Shown here: positions 42,909-51,368 of the stretch, piece after piece | How the letters are laid out: the number at the start of each line of letters is the position of its first letter | Position numbering within the stretch: the first letter of the stretch is position 1 | The notes under the pieces: generated by a model | Seen by the model: the letters and a program-made list of their open reading frames with translations, nothing else | Told to the model about the DNA's origin: nothing | Databases searched by the model: none | Position numbers and translations under genes: made by a program | NCBI GenBank assembly: GCA_024403455.1 | Contig: JAKSRR010000006.1 | Location: 1-64,000, forward strand | Length of the DNA stretch: 64,000 nucleotides | Reading direction: 5' to 3' | Source of the DNA: Lachnospiraceae bacterium | Lineage (GTDB): Bacteria > Bacillota > Clostridia > Lachnospirales > Lachnospiraceae

Positions 42909-43418
42909 ATGAGTAAAAAGACGATAAACTCCATTCTGACCGGATTTATCATTGTGCTTGTCGTTGCAATTGTGATATTAACCATTAAGATTGCAGTGAG
43001 AAAGCCGGTTACGGAAGTGGAGGAAGGTACAGCGGTGCAGACAGCAATCTCAGAGAACATAGCTGCTGCAGAATCCGCAGCGGTCTCTGAGAATGAGGTT
43101 GAAGAAGAGGAAGAAGTACTGCCGGCAGTGCTAGTCGTATTTCCTGATACAACCAGTAATATCAACGTAAGATCTGGCCCAGGTGTCGATTATGAACGAG
43201 TTGGAGCTGCTTATGCAAATACCAGCTATGAAGTAGTGCAGGTGCTAGAGAATGGTTGGACAAAGGTCATATATGAAGGCTACGAAGCATATATGAGTTC
43301 TGAACTTTTAATCTTCCAGATGCAGACAGAGATTGGTGATGGAACCTATACCTATGCACTTCCAACAGAAAAGGATATTCCTTATGAACCGGGTGCTTCC
43401 AGTGTGTTAATCAAATAA
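42909..43418 (+). CDS. Membrane-anchored SH3-domain protein
   Basis: 169 aa. One transmembrane helix lies near residues 10-28 (GFIIVLVVAIVILTIKIAV), followed by a linker with repeated ISEN/VSEN words, then a bacterial SH3 domain (SNINVRSGPGVDYERVGAA, residues about 80-140) of the kind that binds cell-wall peptides. The domain lies outside the membrane. Coupled to the zinc-ribbon gene by a one-base gap. Confidence 0.8.
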   Translation: MSKKTINSILTGFIIVLVVAIVILTIKIAVRKPVTEVEEGTAVQTAISENIAAAESAAVSENEVEEEEEVLPAVLVVFPDTTSNINVRSGPGVDYERVGAAYANTSYEVVQVLENGWTKVIYEGYEAYMSSELLIFQMQTEIGDGTYTYALPTEKDIPYEPGASSVLIK

Positions 43419-43440
43419 AGATATAGCATGATAGAGCAAA

Positions 43441-43472
43441 ACAAATCCCCTGACGAATGTCAGGGGATTTGT
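43441..43472. terminator. Bidirectional terminator between convergent genes
   Basis: acaaatcccctgac (43441-43454) pairs perfectly with gtcaggggatttgt (43459-43472) around a 4-nt loop. It serves the SH3 gene and the PBP gene converging here. Confidence 0.85.
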
Positions 43473-43506
43473 AATACGTCGTAAAAATATATGTGATGTT
43501 GAAGGA

Positions 43507-46194
43507 TTATTCCTCACCCTGAATATATCCTGCGAGGGAGAAGCGGTAGCCAGTTTTTAACAGTAGTTCTTCGCGTTGCTGAATCAGCACAGGTGCATAG
43601 CCGGGAGTTGTAAAGAAACTAGTATCATGAGGACACATATAGGAACTTGCTACCTCGATAATGTTTCCATTTTCGTCTGTTACTCTTGAACCAGCCTGAT
43701 TTGCAGGGGACTCTACGACAGGAAGAACGAGCGTTCCTGGGATCTTGAAGGGACAGGTCTCACATGCACGAAGACCTGTATAAGCGCAGACATCGCCGGC
43801 ATAGTGCACATCGCAAGATTCTGTAGGAACGGTACCTTCTGCAAAATACTCCGTTTTGGTATGGCCATCACAAAGGCCAGCGACGGGCAATTTACCCGAA
43901 TCCGCACATACGGTACAAGTGGTTATACCCTGTGGTGCTCCAGTGTAGAAAGGAGTATTCTCAAGTCCCTGGCAGAGACTGCTCATGACTGCACGCCACA
44001 TGGTTTTGCTGAGATTGGATTCAGCGCCCTCTAACTCTACGTTGTTATCATAACCGGTCCAGGTTGTCACGGTGTAGTAAGGGGAAAAACCGGCAAACCA
44101 TACGTCTTTGCTGGAAGAGGTGGTTCCTGTCTTACCAGCTAAGGTCATGGTTCCAAAGTTTACGGTTGCACCAGTACCCTTTGTAACAACATCCTGCATT
44201 GCACTAGTTAGTAAATAGGCAGTTGTTTCTTTAATAACACGACGGGTTGTCTGGGAAAGTGTTTTATCGATGAGAACATTGCCGTCATGATCAATAATCT
44301 TCGTATAGAAGAGCGGTTCCATGTAGATTCCCTTATTAGCGATGCAGGCATAAGCCGCATTTAGTTCTACGTTGGTAACGCCATCGGTAATACCACCTAG
44401 AGCCAAAGATTGGGTGATATCTGTCGTGATACGATTATCTGATTCCAAACGGTGGTCAATTACAGTAGAAATACCGAAGTCTCTTACATACTGGAAACCA
44501 ACCTGAGGGGTGATATCGGTAAGTACCTTTACAGTGATAATATTTAATGATTGCTCGATACCGTATCTAGCTGAACAAATTCCTTTATAGACATTCTTTC
44601 CGTACCAGTTGCTTACTGGACGTCCATTTGCATAGTTATAGGGCGCGTCATTATAGGTAGTTGCTAGAGTGATAGCGCCAAGATCTAGGGCAGGAGCATA
44701 TGCTGCAAGCACCTTAAAGGTGGAACCAGGCTGACGAGTGGTATTGGTTGCTCGGTTTAAGGAACGGCTGGTTTCTTTCTTTCCGCGTCCGCCAACAACG
44801 GCAAGAACATAGCCGGTACGCTGGTCAGCAACTGTTAAGGAAACCTGTGGTTGGGGCACAAGAGAGATGCTTTCAGCAACGATTTCACCACCACCGGCTT
44901 CTTCTAGCATAGCTGAGGAATATGCTTCAATAGCTTCATAAGCAGCATCCTGTGAATTATATAAAAGATTGAATTTAGGGTTTGTCTGCATCCAGTACGC
45001 TTTGTACATTTCGTTGCTGAAGTTCTTGGTTTCCCCTGCAGCGGTTTCAATCGTTAACTGATAGGTTAGAAGCCACTTGGTTCCGTCGGGATAATTCTCC
45101 TCATTCATGTAGATTTCGTCTACAGTAGCCTGAATCTGAGGATCCTGGGTAGTGTAGATAGATAAACCGCCGGAATAAAGTTGGTTGTAAGCCATAGTTT
45201 TTGCCTGGGCTTCGGTCATGCCCTGACTAATGTAGAGCTCTTGTAAATCATCGGTGACACACTCAATGACTTCATCCACGAAGTAACTGTAGACATTGTT
45301 GGAGGTGGCAACCTCATTGTTATATTCGATGGTTGAATAGATATCTTCAGCCATGGCAGCATCACGTTCTTCTTCTGTGATGTAGCCTTGCTTGCACATC
45401 TTTCGCAGAACCTCGTCACGACGACCCTGATTGTTTTCTGGGTGCGAGATAGGATTCCACCAGGAAGGATTCTGGGTGATGGCTGCGATACAAGCGCATT
45501 CGGAAAGATCAAGCTGATAAACGGGCTTGTTGAAATAACGTAAAGAGGCGGCTTGTACGCCAAGGGTATTCTGACCCAGGTTGATGGAATTCATGTAGAG
45601 TTCCAGAATCTGGTCTTTCGTCATGGTTTTTTCTAATTCTGTAGCTAGGTACTGTTCCTGTAATTTACGGGTGGCAGATTCAATGAGGGAATCCTCGGTT
45701 GCCCAAGAATCAGAGAATACGTTGTTCTTAATCAACTGCTGGGTGATGGTAGAAGCACCCTGTGAGGCAGAGTGATCTTTGACAAGTTTTGCACCAGCAC
45801 GAAGAATACCAATGATATCAATACCATTGTGATTATAAAAACGCTCATCCTCGATAGCAACAAAGGCATGCTGAAGATTAACAGGAATCATATCAATGGT
45901 GACATAAGTACGATTACTGTTGGCAGCCACCAGTTTAATCATTTCATGGCCTTCACTATCGTAGAGTTTCGTTGCGTAGCCGGTAGGAGATACGTCTACA
46001 GTTGCAATATCGGGAGCGTTGGCAAGGATGCCATTCCACATACCGATACCGAGACATAGTCCCAAGGCACCTGCTGAGATAATCACAATCAGAATTGCTT
46101 TTATAAAGGTGACGCCAAACATCTTGCGGATTTTGTTTCCTTTGTTGTTCAGCTCTCTTTGCTTTTTTAAAATACCCTGTCTTGAATAATTCAT
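43507..46194 (-). CDS. Class A penicillin-binding protein (PBP1A-like)
   Basis: 895 aa. A short basic cytoplasmic tail and one membrane helix (residues 27-52) precede the GT51 glycosyltransferase (EDERFYNHNGIDIIGILRA with catalytic Glu, QLIKN, ATRKLQEQ). The transpeptidase has STFK (SxxK near residue 495), SLN, and KTGTTSSS. The tail contains a cysteine-rich section (TCTVCADSGKLPVAGLCDGHTKTE) often seen in clostridial PBP1 proteins. It polymerises and cross-links peptidoglycan. Minus-strand gene; a 140-bp intergenic region separates it from divergent yigZ. Confidence 0.93.
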   Translation of the reverse strand: MNYSRQGILKKQRELNNKGNKIRKMFGVTFIKAILIVIISAGALGLCLGIGMWNGILANAPDIATVDVSPTGYATKLYDSEGHEMIKLVAANSNRTYVTIDMIPVNLQHAFVAIEDERFYNHNGIDIIGILRAGAKLVKDHSASQGASTITQQLIKNNVFSDSWATEDSLIESATRKLQEQYLATELEKTMTKDQILELYMNSINLGQNTLGVQAASLRYFNKPVYQLDLSECACIAAITQNPSWWNPISHPENNQGRRDEVLRKMCKQGYITEEERDAAMAEDIYSTIEYNNEVATSNNVYSYFVDEVIECVTDDLQELYISQGMTEAQAKTMAYNQLYSGGLSIYTTQDPQIQATVDEIYMNEENYPDGTKWLLTYQLTIETAAGETKNFSNEMYKAYWMQTNPKFNLLYNSQDAAYEAIEAYSSAMLEEAGGGEIVAESISLVPQPQVSLTVADQRTGYVLAVVGGRGKKETSRSLNRATNTTRQPGSTFKVLAAYAPALDLGAITLATTYNDAPYNYANGRPVSNWYGKNVYKGICSARYGIEQSLNIITVKVLTDITPQVGFQYVRDFGISTVIDHRLESDNRITTDITQSLALGGITDGVTNVELNAAYACIANKGIYMEPLFYTKIIDHDGNVLIDKTLSQTTRRVIKETTAYLLTSAMQDVVTKGTGATVNFGTMTLAGKTGTTSSSKDVWFAGFSPYYTVTTWTGYDNNVELEGAESNLSKTMWRAVMSSLCQGLENTPFYTGAPQGITTCTVCADSGKLPVAGLCDGHTKTEYFAEGTVPTESCDVHYAGDVCAYTGLRACETCPFKIPGTLVLPVVESPANQAGSRVTDENGNIIEVASSYMCPHDTSFFTTPGYAPVLIQQREELLLKTGYRFSLAGYIQGEE

Positions 46195-46297
46195 AAGAAC
46201 CTCAAAAGTTATTAATTAATCGTATTTTCTATGCACAAAATACATCATAATTATACCACTTTTCATTTACATAATACATAGGAAGAGAGTAATGTGA

Positions 46298-46326
46298 TGG
46301 TCATGCGGGGGTTAGTTTTGTATAAT
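46298..46326 (+). promoter_or_regulatory. Putative promoter of yigZ, close to the start codon
   Basis: TGGTCA (46298-46303), 17-bp spacer, TATAAT (46321-46326). Transcription would begin at or next to the ATG at 46334, suggesting a leaderless mRNA. Confidence 0.55.
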
Positions 46327-46333
46327 GTAAATT

Positions 46334-46969
46334 ATGAGTGATTATAAGATTTTGAAAAAAGGCGGAGATGGGGAAATTGTAGAGAAAAAGTCCCGTTTTA
46401 TTGCCCATATTGTCCCAGTAGAGAATAAAGAAGAGGCTATGGATTTTGTGGCATCCATGAAGAAAAAGTACTACGATGCCCGTCATAATTGTTATGCCTA
46501 TACCATTGGGCCAAATGATGAGGAGTTTAAGTCTTCAGATGATGGAGAACCCTCTGGAACCGCAGGAAGACCAATGCTGGAAGTGATTAAGGGGGAAGGC
46601 ATACACAATATATGTGTTGTAGTGACCCGCTATTTTGGTGGCGTTCTATTAGGAACGGGAGGGCTGGTTAGAGCCTATACTGAGGCGGTAAAAGAAGGGC
46701 TTCGAAATTGTGAGGTAGCTACCTTATGTCAGGGAATGGAGTACCTTGTAGAAGTTTCTTACCCGGATCTCGGAAAACTGCAGAACTATTGTCGTAATGA
46801 GAATATTACCATTGAAGATGAGCAGTATGGGGAGAAGGTGTTGGTAGAGTTGATTCTGCCAGTTGAGGGTGCGGATAAGTTTGAAAAAGACTTGCAGGAG
46901 CTATATGCAGGGAAAGTGGTACCCGAAAAAATGGGGGAAAAGAGTTTTGCGAAAGTACTCTCGATGTAA
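46334..46969 (+). CDS. yigZ: YigZ/IMPACT family protein
   Basis: 211 aa. The UPF0029/IMPACT domain is evident: EKKSRFIAHIVPVENKEEA, ARHNCYAYTIGP, SSDDGEPSGTAGRPM and VVVTRYFGGVLLGTGGLVRAYTEA. The bacterial family has been linked to translation-related functions, but the role is not settled. No Shine-Dalgarno sequence is visible before the ATG, and a TATAAT lies seven bases upstream. Confidence 0.9.
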   Translation: MSDYKILKKGGDGEIVEKKSRFIAHIVPVENKEEAMDFVASMKKKYYDARHNCYAYTIGPNDEEFKSSDDGEPSGTAGRPMLEVIKGEGIHNICVVVTRYFGGVLLGTGGLVRAYTEAVKEGLRNCEVATLCQGMEYLVEVSYPDLGKLQNYCRNENITIEDEQYGEKVLVELILPVEGADKFEKDLQELYAGKVVPEKMGEKSFAKVLSM

Positions 46970-46987
46970 AAAAGTTATAGGTATTTA

Positions 46988-46996
46988 TGGTATAAT
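46988..46996 (+). promoter_or_regulatory. Extended -10 of mgtE
   Basis: TGGTATAAT fits the TGn-TATAAT extended -10 pattern. The predicted transcript would include both tandem 49-nt elements before mgtE. Confidence 0.55.
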
Positions 46997-47029
46997 TTAA
47001 TTTACGCGACGAAATTTGAAAGGAGCCAA

Positions 47030-47130
47030 GCCTCTCCTCGTCGTGAGAGGCTCGGGTTTTTTACAAAAACACAGGAGGCAAGCCTCTCCTCGCCGTGAGA
47101 GGCTCGGGTTTTCTTCGAAAACACAGGAGG
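47030..47130 (+). repeat. Two tandem 49-nt hairpin elements with Shine-Dalgarno (copies A and B)
   Basis: Copy A is 47030-47078 and copy B is 47082-47130, separated by caa. Each forms GCCTCTC/GAGAGGC, then a second hairpin (GTTTTC-ttc-GAAAAC in B; degenerate in A), and ends in acaggagg. Only the second AGGAGG stands near a start codon (mgtE at 47136). An in-frame ATG at 47016 would read through both copies, but has no support. See copy C at 1489-1537. Confidence 0.8.
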
Positions 47131-47135
47131 CTAGT

Positions 47136-48491
47136 ATGGAAGAAAACGAAGAGGAATTAGTTGAAAAATTAAAAACTCTTTTGGAAACAAAACAGTATAC
47201 CAGTCTTAGACAGGCCCTTTCTGAACTGAACGATGCAGATATCGCATTGTTCCTTGGAGAATTGGAAGAAGCAGATATGCTTAAGATTTTCCGAATTCTC
47301 CCTAAATCGTTGGCGGCAGATGTATTTTCCTATCTGGAAATGGAGGATCAGCAGTCAATTATTACCAGTCTGTCAGAACGAGAAGCAGGTTCTATTATTG
47401 ATAATCTGATGGCCGATGATGCGACAGACCTTTTAGAAGAAATGCCTGCTAGTATGGTTAAGCGTTTGCTTGCGGCAGCTTCGCCGGAAACCAGAAGAGA
47501 TATCAATCATTTGCTGAACTATCCCGAAGACTCTGCAGGTTCCATTATGACGGTGGAGTATGTGGATTTAAAAGAAGATAGTACCGTAGCGCAGGCCATT
47601 GAGCGTATCAAAAAAGTGGGGATTGACTCAGAAACTATTAATATTTGTTATGTACTAGATAAGCAGCGTACCCTTCTAGGTACAGTTGCCTTACGATATT
47701 TGTTGATTTCGGATGAGGATGCGGTAATTGGCGATATCATGCACGAGAATGTCGTTGCGATTAATACGCTCATGGACCAGGAAGAGGTAGCCAGGGCATT
47801 CCAGAAGTATGACTTTACAGCCATGCCTGTAGTAGATAATGAGCACCGACTGGTTGGTATTATTACGGTCGATGACGTTGTGGACATTTTGCAGGAAGAG
47901 GCCACCGAGGATATGGAAAAGATGGCAGCGATTGTGCCGTCAGATAAGCCATACATGAAGATGAGTGTGGTATCTCTTTGGGCAAAACGTATGCCATGGC
48001 TCTTACTTTTGATGATTTCGGCAACCTTCACGGGAGGCATTATATCTTCTTTCCAAGATAAACTTGCGATTTGTGCAATATTAACCGCTTATATTCCCAT
48101 GCTGATGGATACTGGTGGAAATGCTGGTGGTCAGGCGTCGGTAACCATCATCCGTGGTTTGTCACTAAATGAGATTGAGTTTAAAGATTTATTCCGAGTT
48201 GTTTGGAAGGAAATCCGTGTTGCAGTGCTGTGTGGGTTTACACTGTCCGTCGCAAATTTTGCGAAGCTGATGCTTTTGGATAAGATTGGATTTGCGGCAG
48301 CTATTACAGTATGTTTAACCCTGTTTGCGGCAGTGTTAATTGCAAAGATGGTAGGTTGTCTGCTTCCTATGCTCGCAAAGAAAATTGGATTTGACCCTGC
48401 GGTAATGGCGAGCCCGTTTATTACTACCATTGTCGACGCGCTATCACTACTTGTTTACTTTAGAATTGCGTCAGCAATTATGGGATTGTAG
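47136..48491 (+). CDS. mgtE: Magnesium transporter MgtE
   Basis: 451 aa from the ATG at 47136, five bases after AGGAGG of the upstream repeat; an upstream in-frame ATG at 47016 is ignored because the extra 40 residues are just the translated repeat. MgtE N-terminal superhelical domain (LGELEEADMLKIFRILP), tandem CBS domains (SIMTVEYVDLKED; MHENVVAINTLMDQEEV), then five membrane helices with the pore segment MDTGGNAGGQAS. The CBS part senses Mg2+ and closes the channel. No M-box riboswitch was seen. Confidence 0.94.
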   Translation: MEENEEELVEKLKTLLETKQYTSLRQALSELNDADIALFLGELEEADMLKIFRILPKSLAADVFSYLEMEDQQSIITSLSEREAGSIIDNLMADDATDLLEEMPASMVKRLLAAASPETRRDINHLLNYPEDSAGSIMTVEYVDLKEDSTVAQAIERIKKVGIDSETINICYVLDKQRTLLGTVALRYLLISDEDAVIGDIMHENVVAINTLMDQEEVARAFQKYDFTAMPVVDNEHRLVGIITVDDVVDILQEEATEDMEKMAAIVPSDKPYMKMSVVSLWAKRMPWLLLLMISATFTGGIISSFQDKLAICAILTAYIPMLMDTGGNAGGQASVTIIRGLSLNEIEFKDLFRVVWKEIRVAVLCGFTLSVANFAKLMLLDKIGFAAAITVCLTLFAAVLIAKMVGCLLPMLAKKIGFDPAVMASPFITTIVDALSLLVYFRIASAIMGL

Positions 48492-48513
48492 AGAATATGG
48501 GGGAGAATAACAA

Positions 48514-49362
48514 ATGAGTCAAGCTGATATAACATTTATTAATATGTGTAAGGATATTTTGGAAAATGGCACCTCCACGGAAGGAGAGAAGGTGCGTCCT
48601 CATTGGGAGGATGGTACCCCTGCCTATACCATTAAGAAGTTTGGCGTGGTAAATCGTTATGATTTGCGCAAAGAATTTCCTATTATGACGCTTAGAAAGA
48701 CGGCATTAAAGTCCGCAACAGATGAGATTCTTTGGATCTGGCAGCAGAAGTCCAATAATATTCATGATTTGCATTCCCATATCTGGGATGAGTGGGCAGA
48801 TGAAAATGGTTCCATTGGAAAGGCCTATGGTTATCAGTTAGGGGTGAAGCACCAGTATAAAGAAGGGCTCATGGACCAGGTAGATCGAGTAATTTATGAT
48901 CTGAAAAATAACCCATTCAGCCGTCGTATTATGACGAACATCTATGTGCACCAGGATTTACATGAGATGAACCTGTATCCCTGTGCCTATTCTATGACCT
49001 TTAATGTTACCCAGAGAAAGGGAGAAGATAAGCTTACCTTAAATGCAGTATTAAATCAGCGTTCTCAGGATGTATTAGCTGCTAATAACTGGAATGTTGT
49101 GCAGTATTCTGTCCTTGTGCATATGTTGGCGCAGGTATGTGATATGTATGTGGGCGAGTTAGTACACGTTATTGCTGATGCGCATATCTATGACCGACAT
49201 GTAGATTTAATTAAGGAGCTTATTAGTAGAGAACCCCTTCCCGCACCAAAATTCTGGCTGAATCCAGAAGTGAAAGACTTCTACAAATTCACCAGGGATG
49301 ATGTGAAGGTAGAAGATTATGTGACAGGACCGCAAATCCTTAATATTCCTATTGCCATCTAA
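48514..49362 (+). CDS. thyA: Thymidylate synthase
   Basis: 282 aa. It makes dTMP from dUMP using methylene-THF. The active-site cysteine lies in NLYPCAYSMTF; FNRLRQ-like contacts include NQRSQDVLAANNWNVVQYS and HIYDRHVDL. Folate is oxidised to dihydrofolate, which the next gene reduces; the pair is separated by 74 bp and probably transcribed together. Confidence 0.95.
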   Translation: MSQADITFINMCKDILENGTSTEGEKVRPHWEDGTPAYTIKKFGVVNRYDLRKEFPIMTLRKTALKSATDEILWIWQQKSNNIHDLHSHIWDEWADENGSIGKAYGYQLGVKHQYKEGLMDQVDRVIYDLKNNPFSRRIMTNIYVHQDLHEMNLYPCAYSMTFNVTQRKGEDKLTLNAVLNQRSQDVLAANNWNVVQYSVLVHMLAQVCDMYVGELVHVIADAHIYDRHVDLIKELISREPLPAPKFWLNPEVKDFYKFTRDDVKVEDYVTGPQILNIPIAI

Positions 49363-49436
49363 AGATATAGAGAGAACTGCATAAAATCTGAAGGCAGATA
49401 CGAATGCCATTTGGATTATAAACGAAAGGATAAGCT

Positions 49437-49928
49437 ATGTTCATTGTTGTTGCGGTGGATCAGAACTGGGCCATTGGTTATGAGAATAAACTGTTAGCCA
49501 GTGTTCCTGAGGATATGAAAAATTTTCGAAGAATTACAACAGGGAAGACAGTGATTCTGGGACGTAAAACACTAGAAACTTTTCCCGGTGGTAAGCCACT
49601 TCCTAAAAGAAGAAACATTATTTTATCAACCAATACATCTTATGAAGTGGAAGGAGCAGAAGTAGCGCATAGCATTGAAGAAATGTGGGAACTACTGAAT
49701 GGCACATCCACAGAGGATTTATGTGTTATTGGTGGAGCCAGCATTTACAAATTGCTGCTTCCCTACTGTAATCAGGCAGTTATTACAAAGTTTGATCGTG
49801 CATTTACGGCAGACACCTATTTCCCTAATCTTGATGCTGATTCATCTTGGGAAGTGGTGGAGGAAAGCGAAGTAAAAGAACACGAAGGATTGGAATTTAA
49901 ATTCGTAGAGTATAGAAGAAAAGAATAA
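49437..49928 (+). CDS. folA: Dihydrofolate reductase
   Basis: 163 aa, usual length. The N-terminus VVAVDQNWAIGYENKLLA has the family's AxDxxxxIG motif, the substrate-binding acid is in EDMKNFRRIT, NADPH-binding GRKTLETFPGGKPLP follows, and IGGASIYKL lies near residue 100. It recycles dihydrofolate left by ThyA. Its terminator follows directly. Confidence 0.94.
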   Translation: MFIVVAVDQNWAIGYENKLLASVPEDMKNFRRITTGKTVILGRKTLETFPGGKPLPKRRNIILSTNTSYEVEGAEVAHSIEEMWELLNGTSTEDLCVIGGASIYKLLLPYCNQAVITKFDRAFTADTYFPNLDADSSWEVVEESEVKEHEGLEFKFVEYRRKE

Positions 49929-49944
49929 TAAAGTTAGCAATGAG

Positions 49945-49981
49945 AAAAGGTCTAGAATTAGCGCTCTAGACCTTTTTAATT
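49945..49981 (+). terminator. Terminator of thyA-folA
   Basis: aaaaggtctaga (49945-49956) pairs with tctagacctttt (49965-49976) around 8 nt, followed by T. The A run on the left allows function for the minus-strand gene too. Confidence 0.85.
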
Positions 49982-50001
49982 TATGGATTTACTTGTTACT
50001 T

Positions 50002-51105
50002 TTACTGCGTAATGACACGGTTACGTCCGGTTTCTTTTGCTTTATAGAGATGTGCATCGGCAGTATTGATGGTAGCCTCGACACCCATTCGGTCATTAAA
50101 CTCTTCAACACCAAAACTCATAGTGATATGGAAAGTGTCCTTTGCATACTCGATATTGGTACTTTCGATGCGGGAACGAAGCTTTTCCAGACTCTGTGCT
50201 GCCTGTTTGATATCCATATTTCTGAATACAAGCAGGAACTCCTCGCCACCCCATCTTGCCAAGGGGCCAACGCCAGCCATGTGGCTTCTGAAGGTATCAG
50301 CAACAACCTTAAGAACTGCATCACCACAATCATGACCACGGGTATCGTTTACGGACTTGAACTTATCAACGTCGCCGATTGCAATACAGAAGGGTTTACC
50401 GTTACGGTTATATTCATGCACAATAGCCTTTAACTGTTCGTTCATATAACGTCGGTTTGGAAGCTGGGTAAGAGGATCCAAGGTTGCAGCGCGCTTTAAT
50501 TCTTCATTGGACTCACGTAACTTATCCTGAGCCTGGTTAAATTTATCGCCGAAGCAAAACGCGGTGGAAATCAAGGCAAAAGCAAAGAGCAATACATTAA
50601 AGGATTGTACGAAGATACGAGGGGCACCTTCAATGTGTCGCGCATTTGAAAATGCTGAAGAGAACTGTACGAGGCACATTGTGTAGGCGCAAATAAACAC
50701 TGCCATAAAACGTGTAATAGCAGGATGGCTGGATTTATTGTAGAAAAGTAGCAACAGAAGAATGTACAGCGGCATGTGGTAGTCTAAGTCAAAACCAACA
50801 AACACCGTAAGTAGTGAGGGAAAGATAATCAAAACGGCTACCAATAACCCCATTCCAAAATTGGTGTGATCTTCGTAAGTACAAATGAAACTTGCCACTA
50901 GCATACCAATGGCAGCAATAATGATTAATCCCAAATAATAGTGCTGAAGGAAAGCAACAGAGATACCTGTTACTAAGTATCCAAATGCAAATACAATATC
51001 TAGGAAACGAATGAGGACAGCCTTATCCTTGGTTTCTGATTTGCGGCGTACATCTTGAAAAATAAAACTGCTTAAACGGTCAAATAAACGTTGAAACATA
51101 TTCAT
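50002..51105 (-). CDS. Membrane-bound GGDEF diguanylate cyclase
   Basis: 367 aa from the ATG at 51103-51105 (agaagag site); the longer frame from 51195 lacks a site. Six hydrophobic segments fill residues 30-195, a coiled coil (KFNQAQDKLRESNEELKRAA) links them to the GGDEF domain (205-367). The active signature is ARWGGEEFLLVF and the substrate segment DVDKFKSVNDTRGHDCGD is conserved, so cyclase activity is expected. I see no RxxD inhibitory site at the usual place. It makes c-di-GMP; the EAL protein at 39473 may degrade it. Confidence 0.9.
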   Translation of the reverse strand: MNMFQRLFDRLSSFIFQDVRRKSETKDKAVLIRFLDIVFAFGYLVTGISVAFLQHYYLGLIIIAAIGMLVASFICTYEDHTNFGMGLLVAVLIIFPSLLTVFVGFDLDYHMPLYILLLLLFYNKSSHPAITRFMAVFICAYTMCLVQFSSAFSNARHIEGAPRIFVQSFNVLLFAFALISTAFCFGDKFNQAQDKLRESNEELKRAATLDPLTQLPNRRYMNEQLKAIVHEYNRNGKPFCIAIGDVDKFKSVNDTRGHDCGDAVLKVVADTFRSHMAGVGPLARWGGEEFLLVFRNMDIKQAAQSLEKLRSRIESTNIEYAKDTFHITMSFGVEEFNDRMGVEATINTADAHLYKAKETGRNRVITQ

Positions 51106-51248
51106 CCAATCTCTTCTGGTGGGCAGAAGGCCATTCATCTTTGTGGTGTGAGTAAATTCACACAAAAATATGAAATAATTATACCATATTTTCAAGGATA
51201 GGCAAAGTATAAAAGACCCCGTAATGCCCTATAAATAAAGGCTTTTTC

Positions 51249-51277
51249 TTGACACCATAGGAGTGGGGTTGTAAAAT
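51249..51277 (+). promoter_or_regulatory. Putative promoter of ilvE
   Basis: Perfect TTGACA (51249-51254), 17-bp spacer, TAAAAT (51272-51277). The leader is about 85 nt with a gtacttcct/aggaagcac pairing that could form a hairpin. Confidence 0.7.
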
Positions 51278-51368
51278 GTTTTAGATAAAAAAACAATAGT
51301 GATCAGTACTTCCTTGGTTTTGAAACTTTATAAAATATGTATAGTAGGAAGCACAGAAAGGACAGATT

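Noticed and set aside
47016..47135. N-terminal extension of mgtE starting at 47016
   Set aside because: It translates the two copies of the 49-nt repeat; the AGGAGG site sits five bases before the ATG at 47136 instead.
46997..47135. M-box magnesium riboswitch upstream of mgtE
   Set aside because: The region is too short and consists mainly of the duplicated 49-nt element.
50002..50433. Plus-strand frames in the GGDEF gene region
   Set aside because: They are shadows of the minus-strand diguanylate cyclase.
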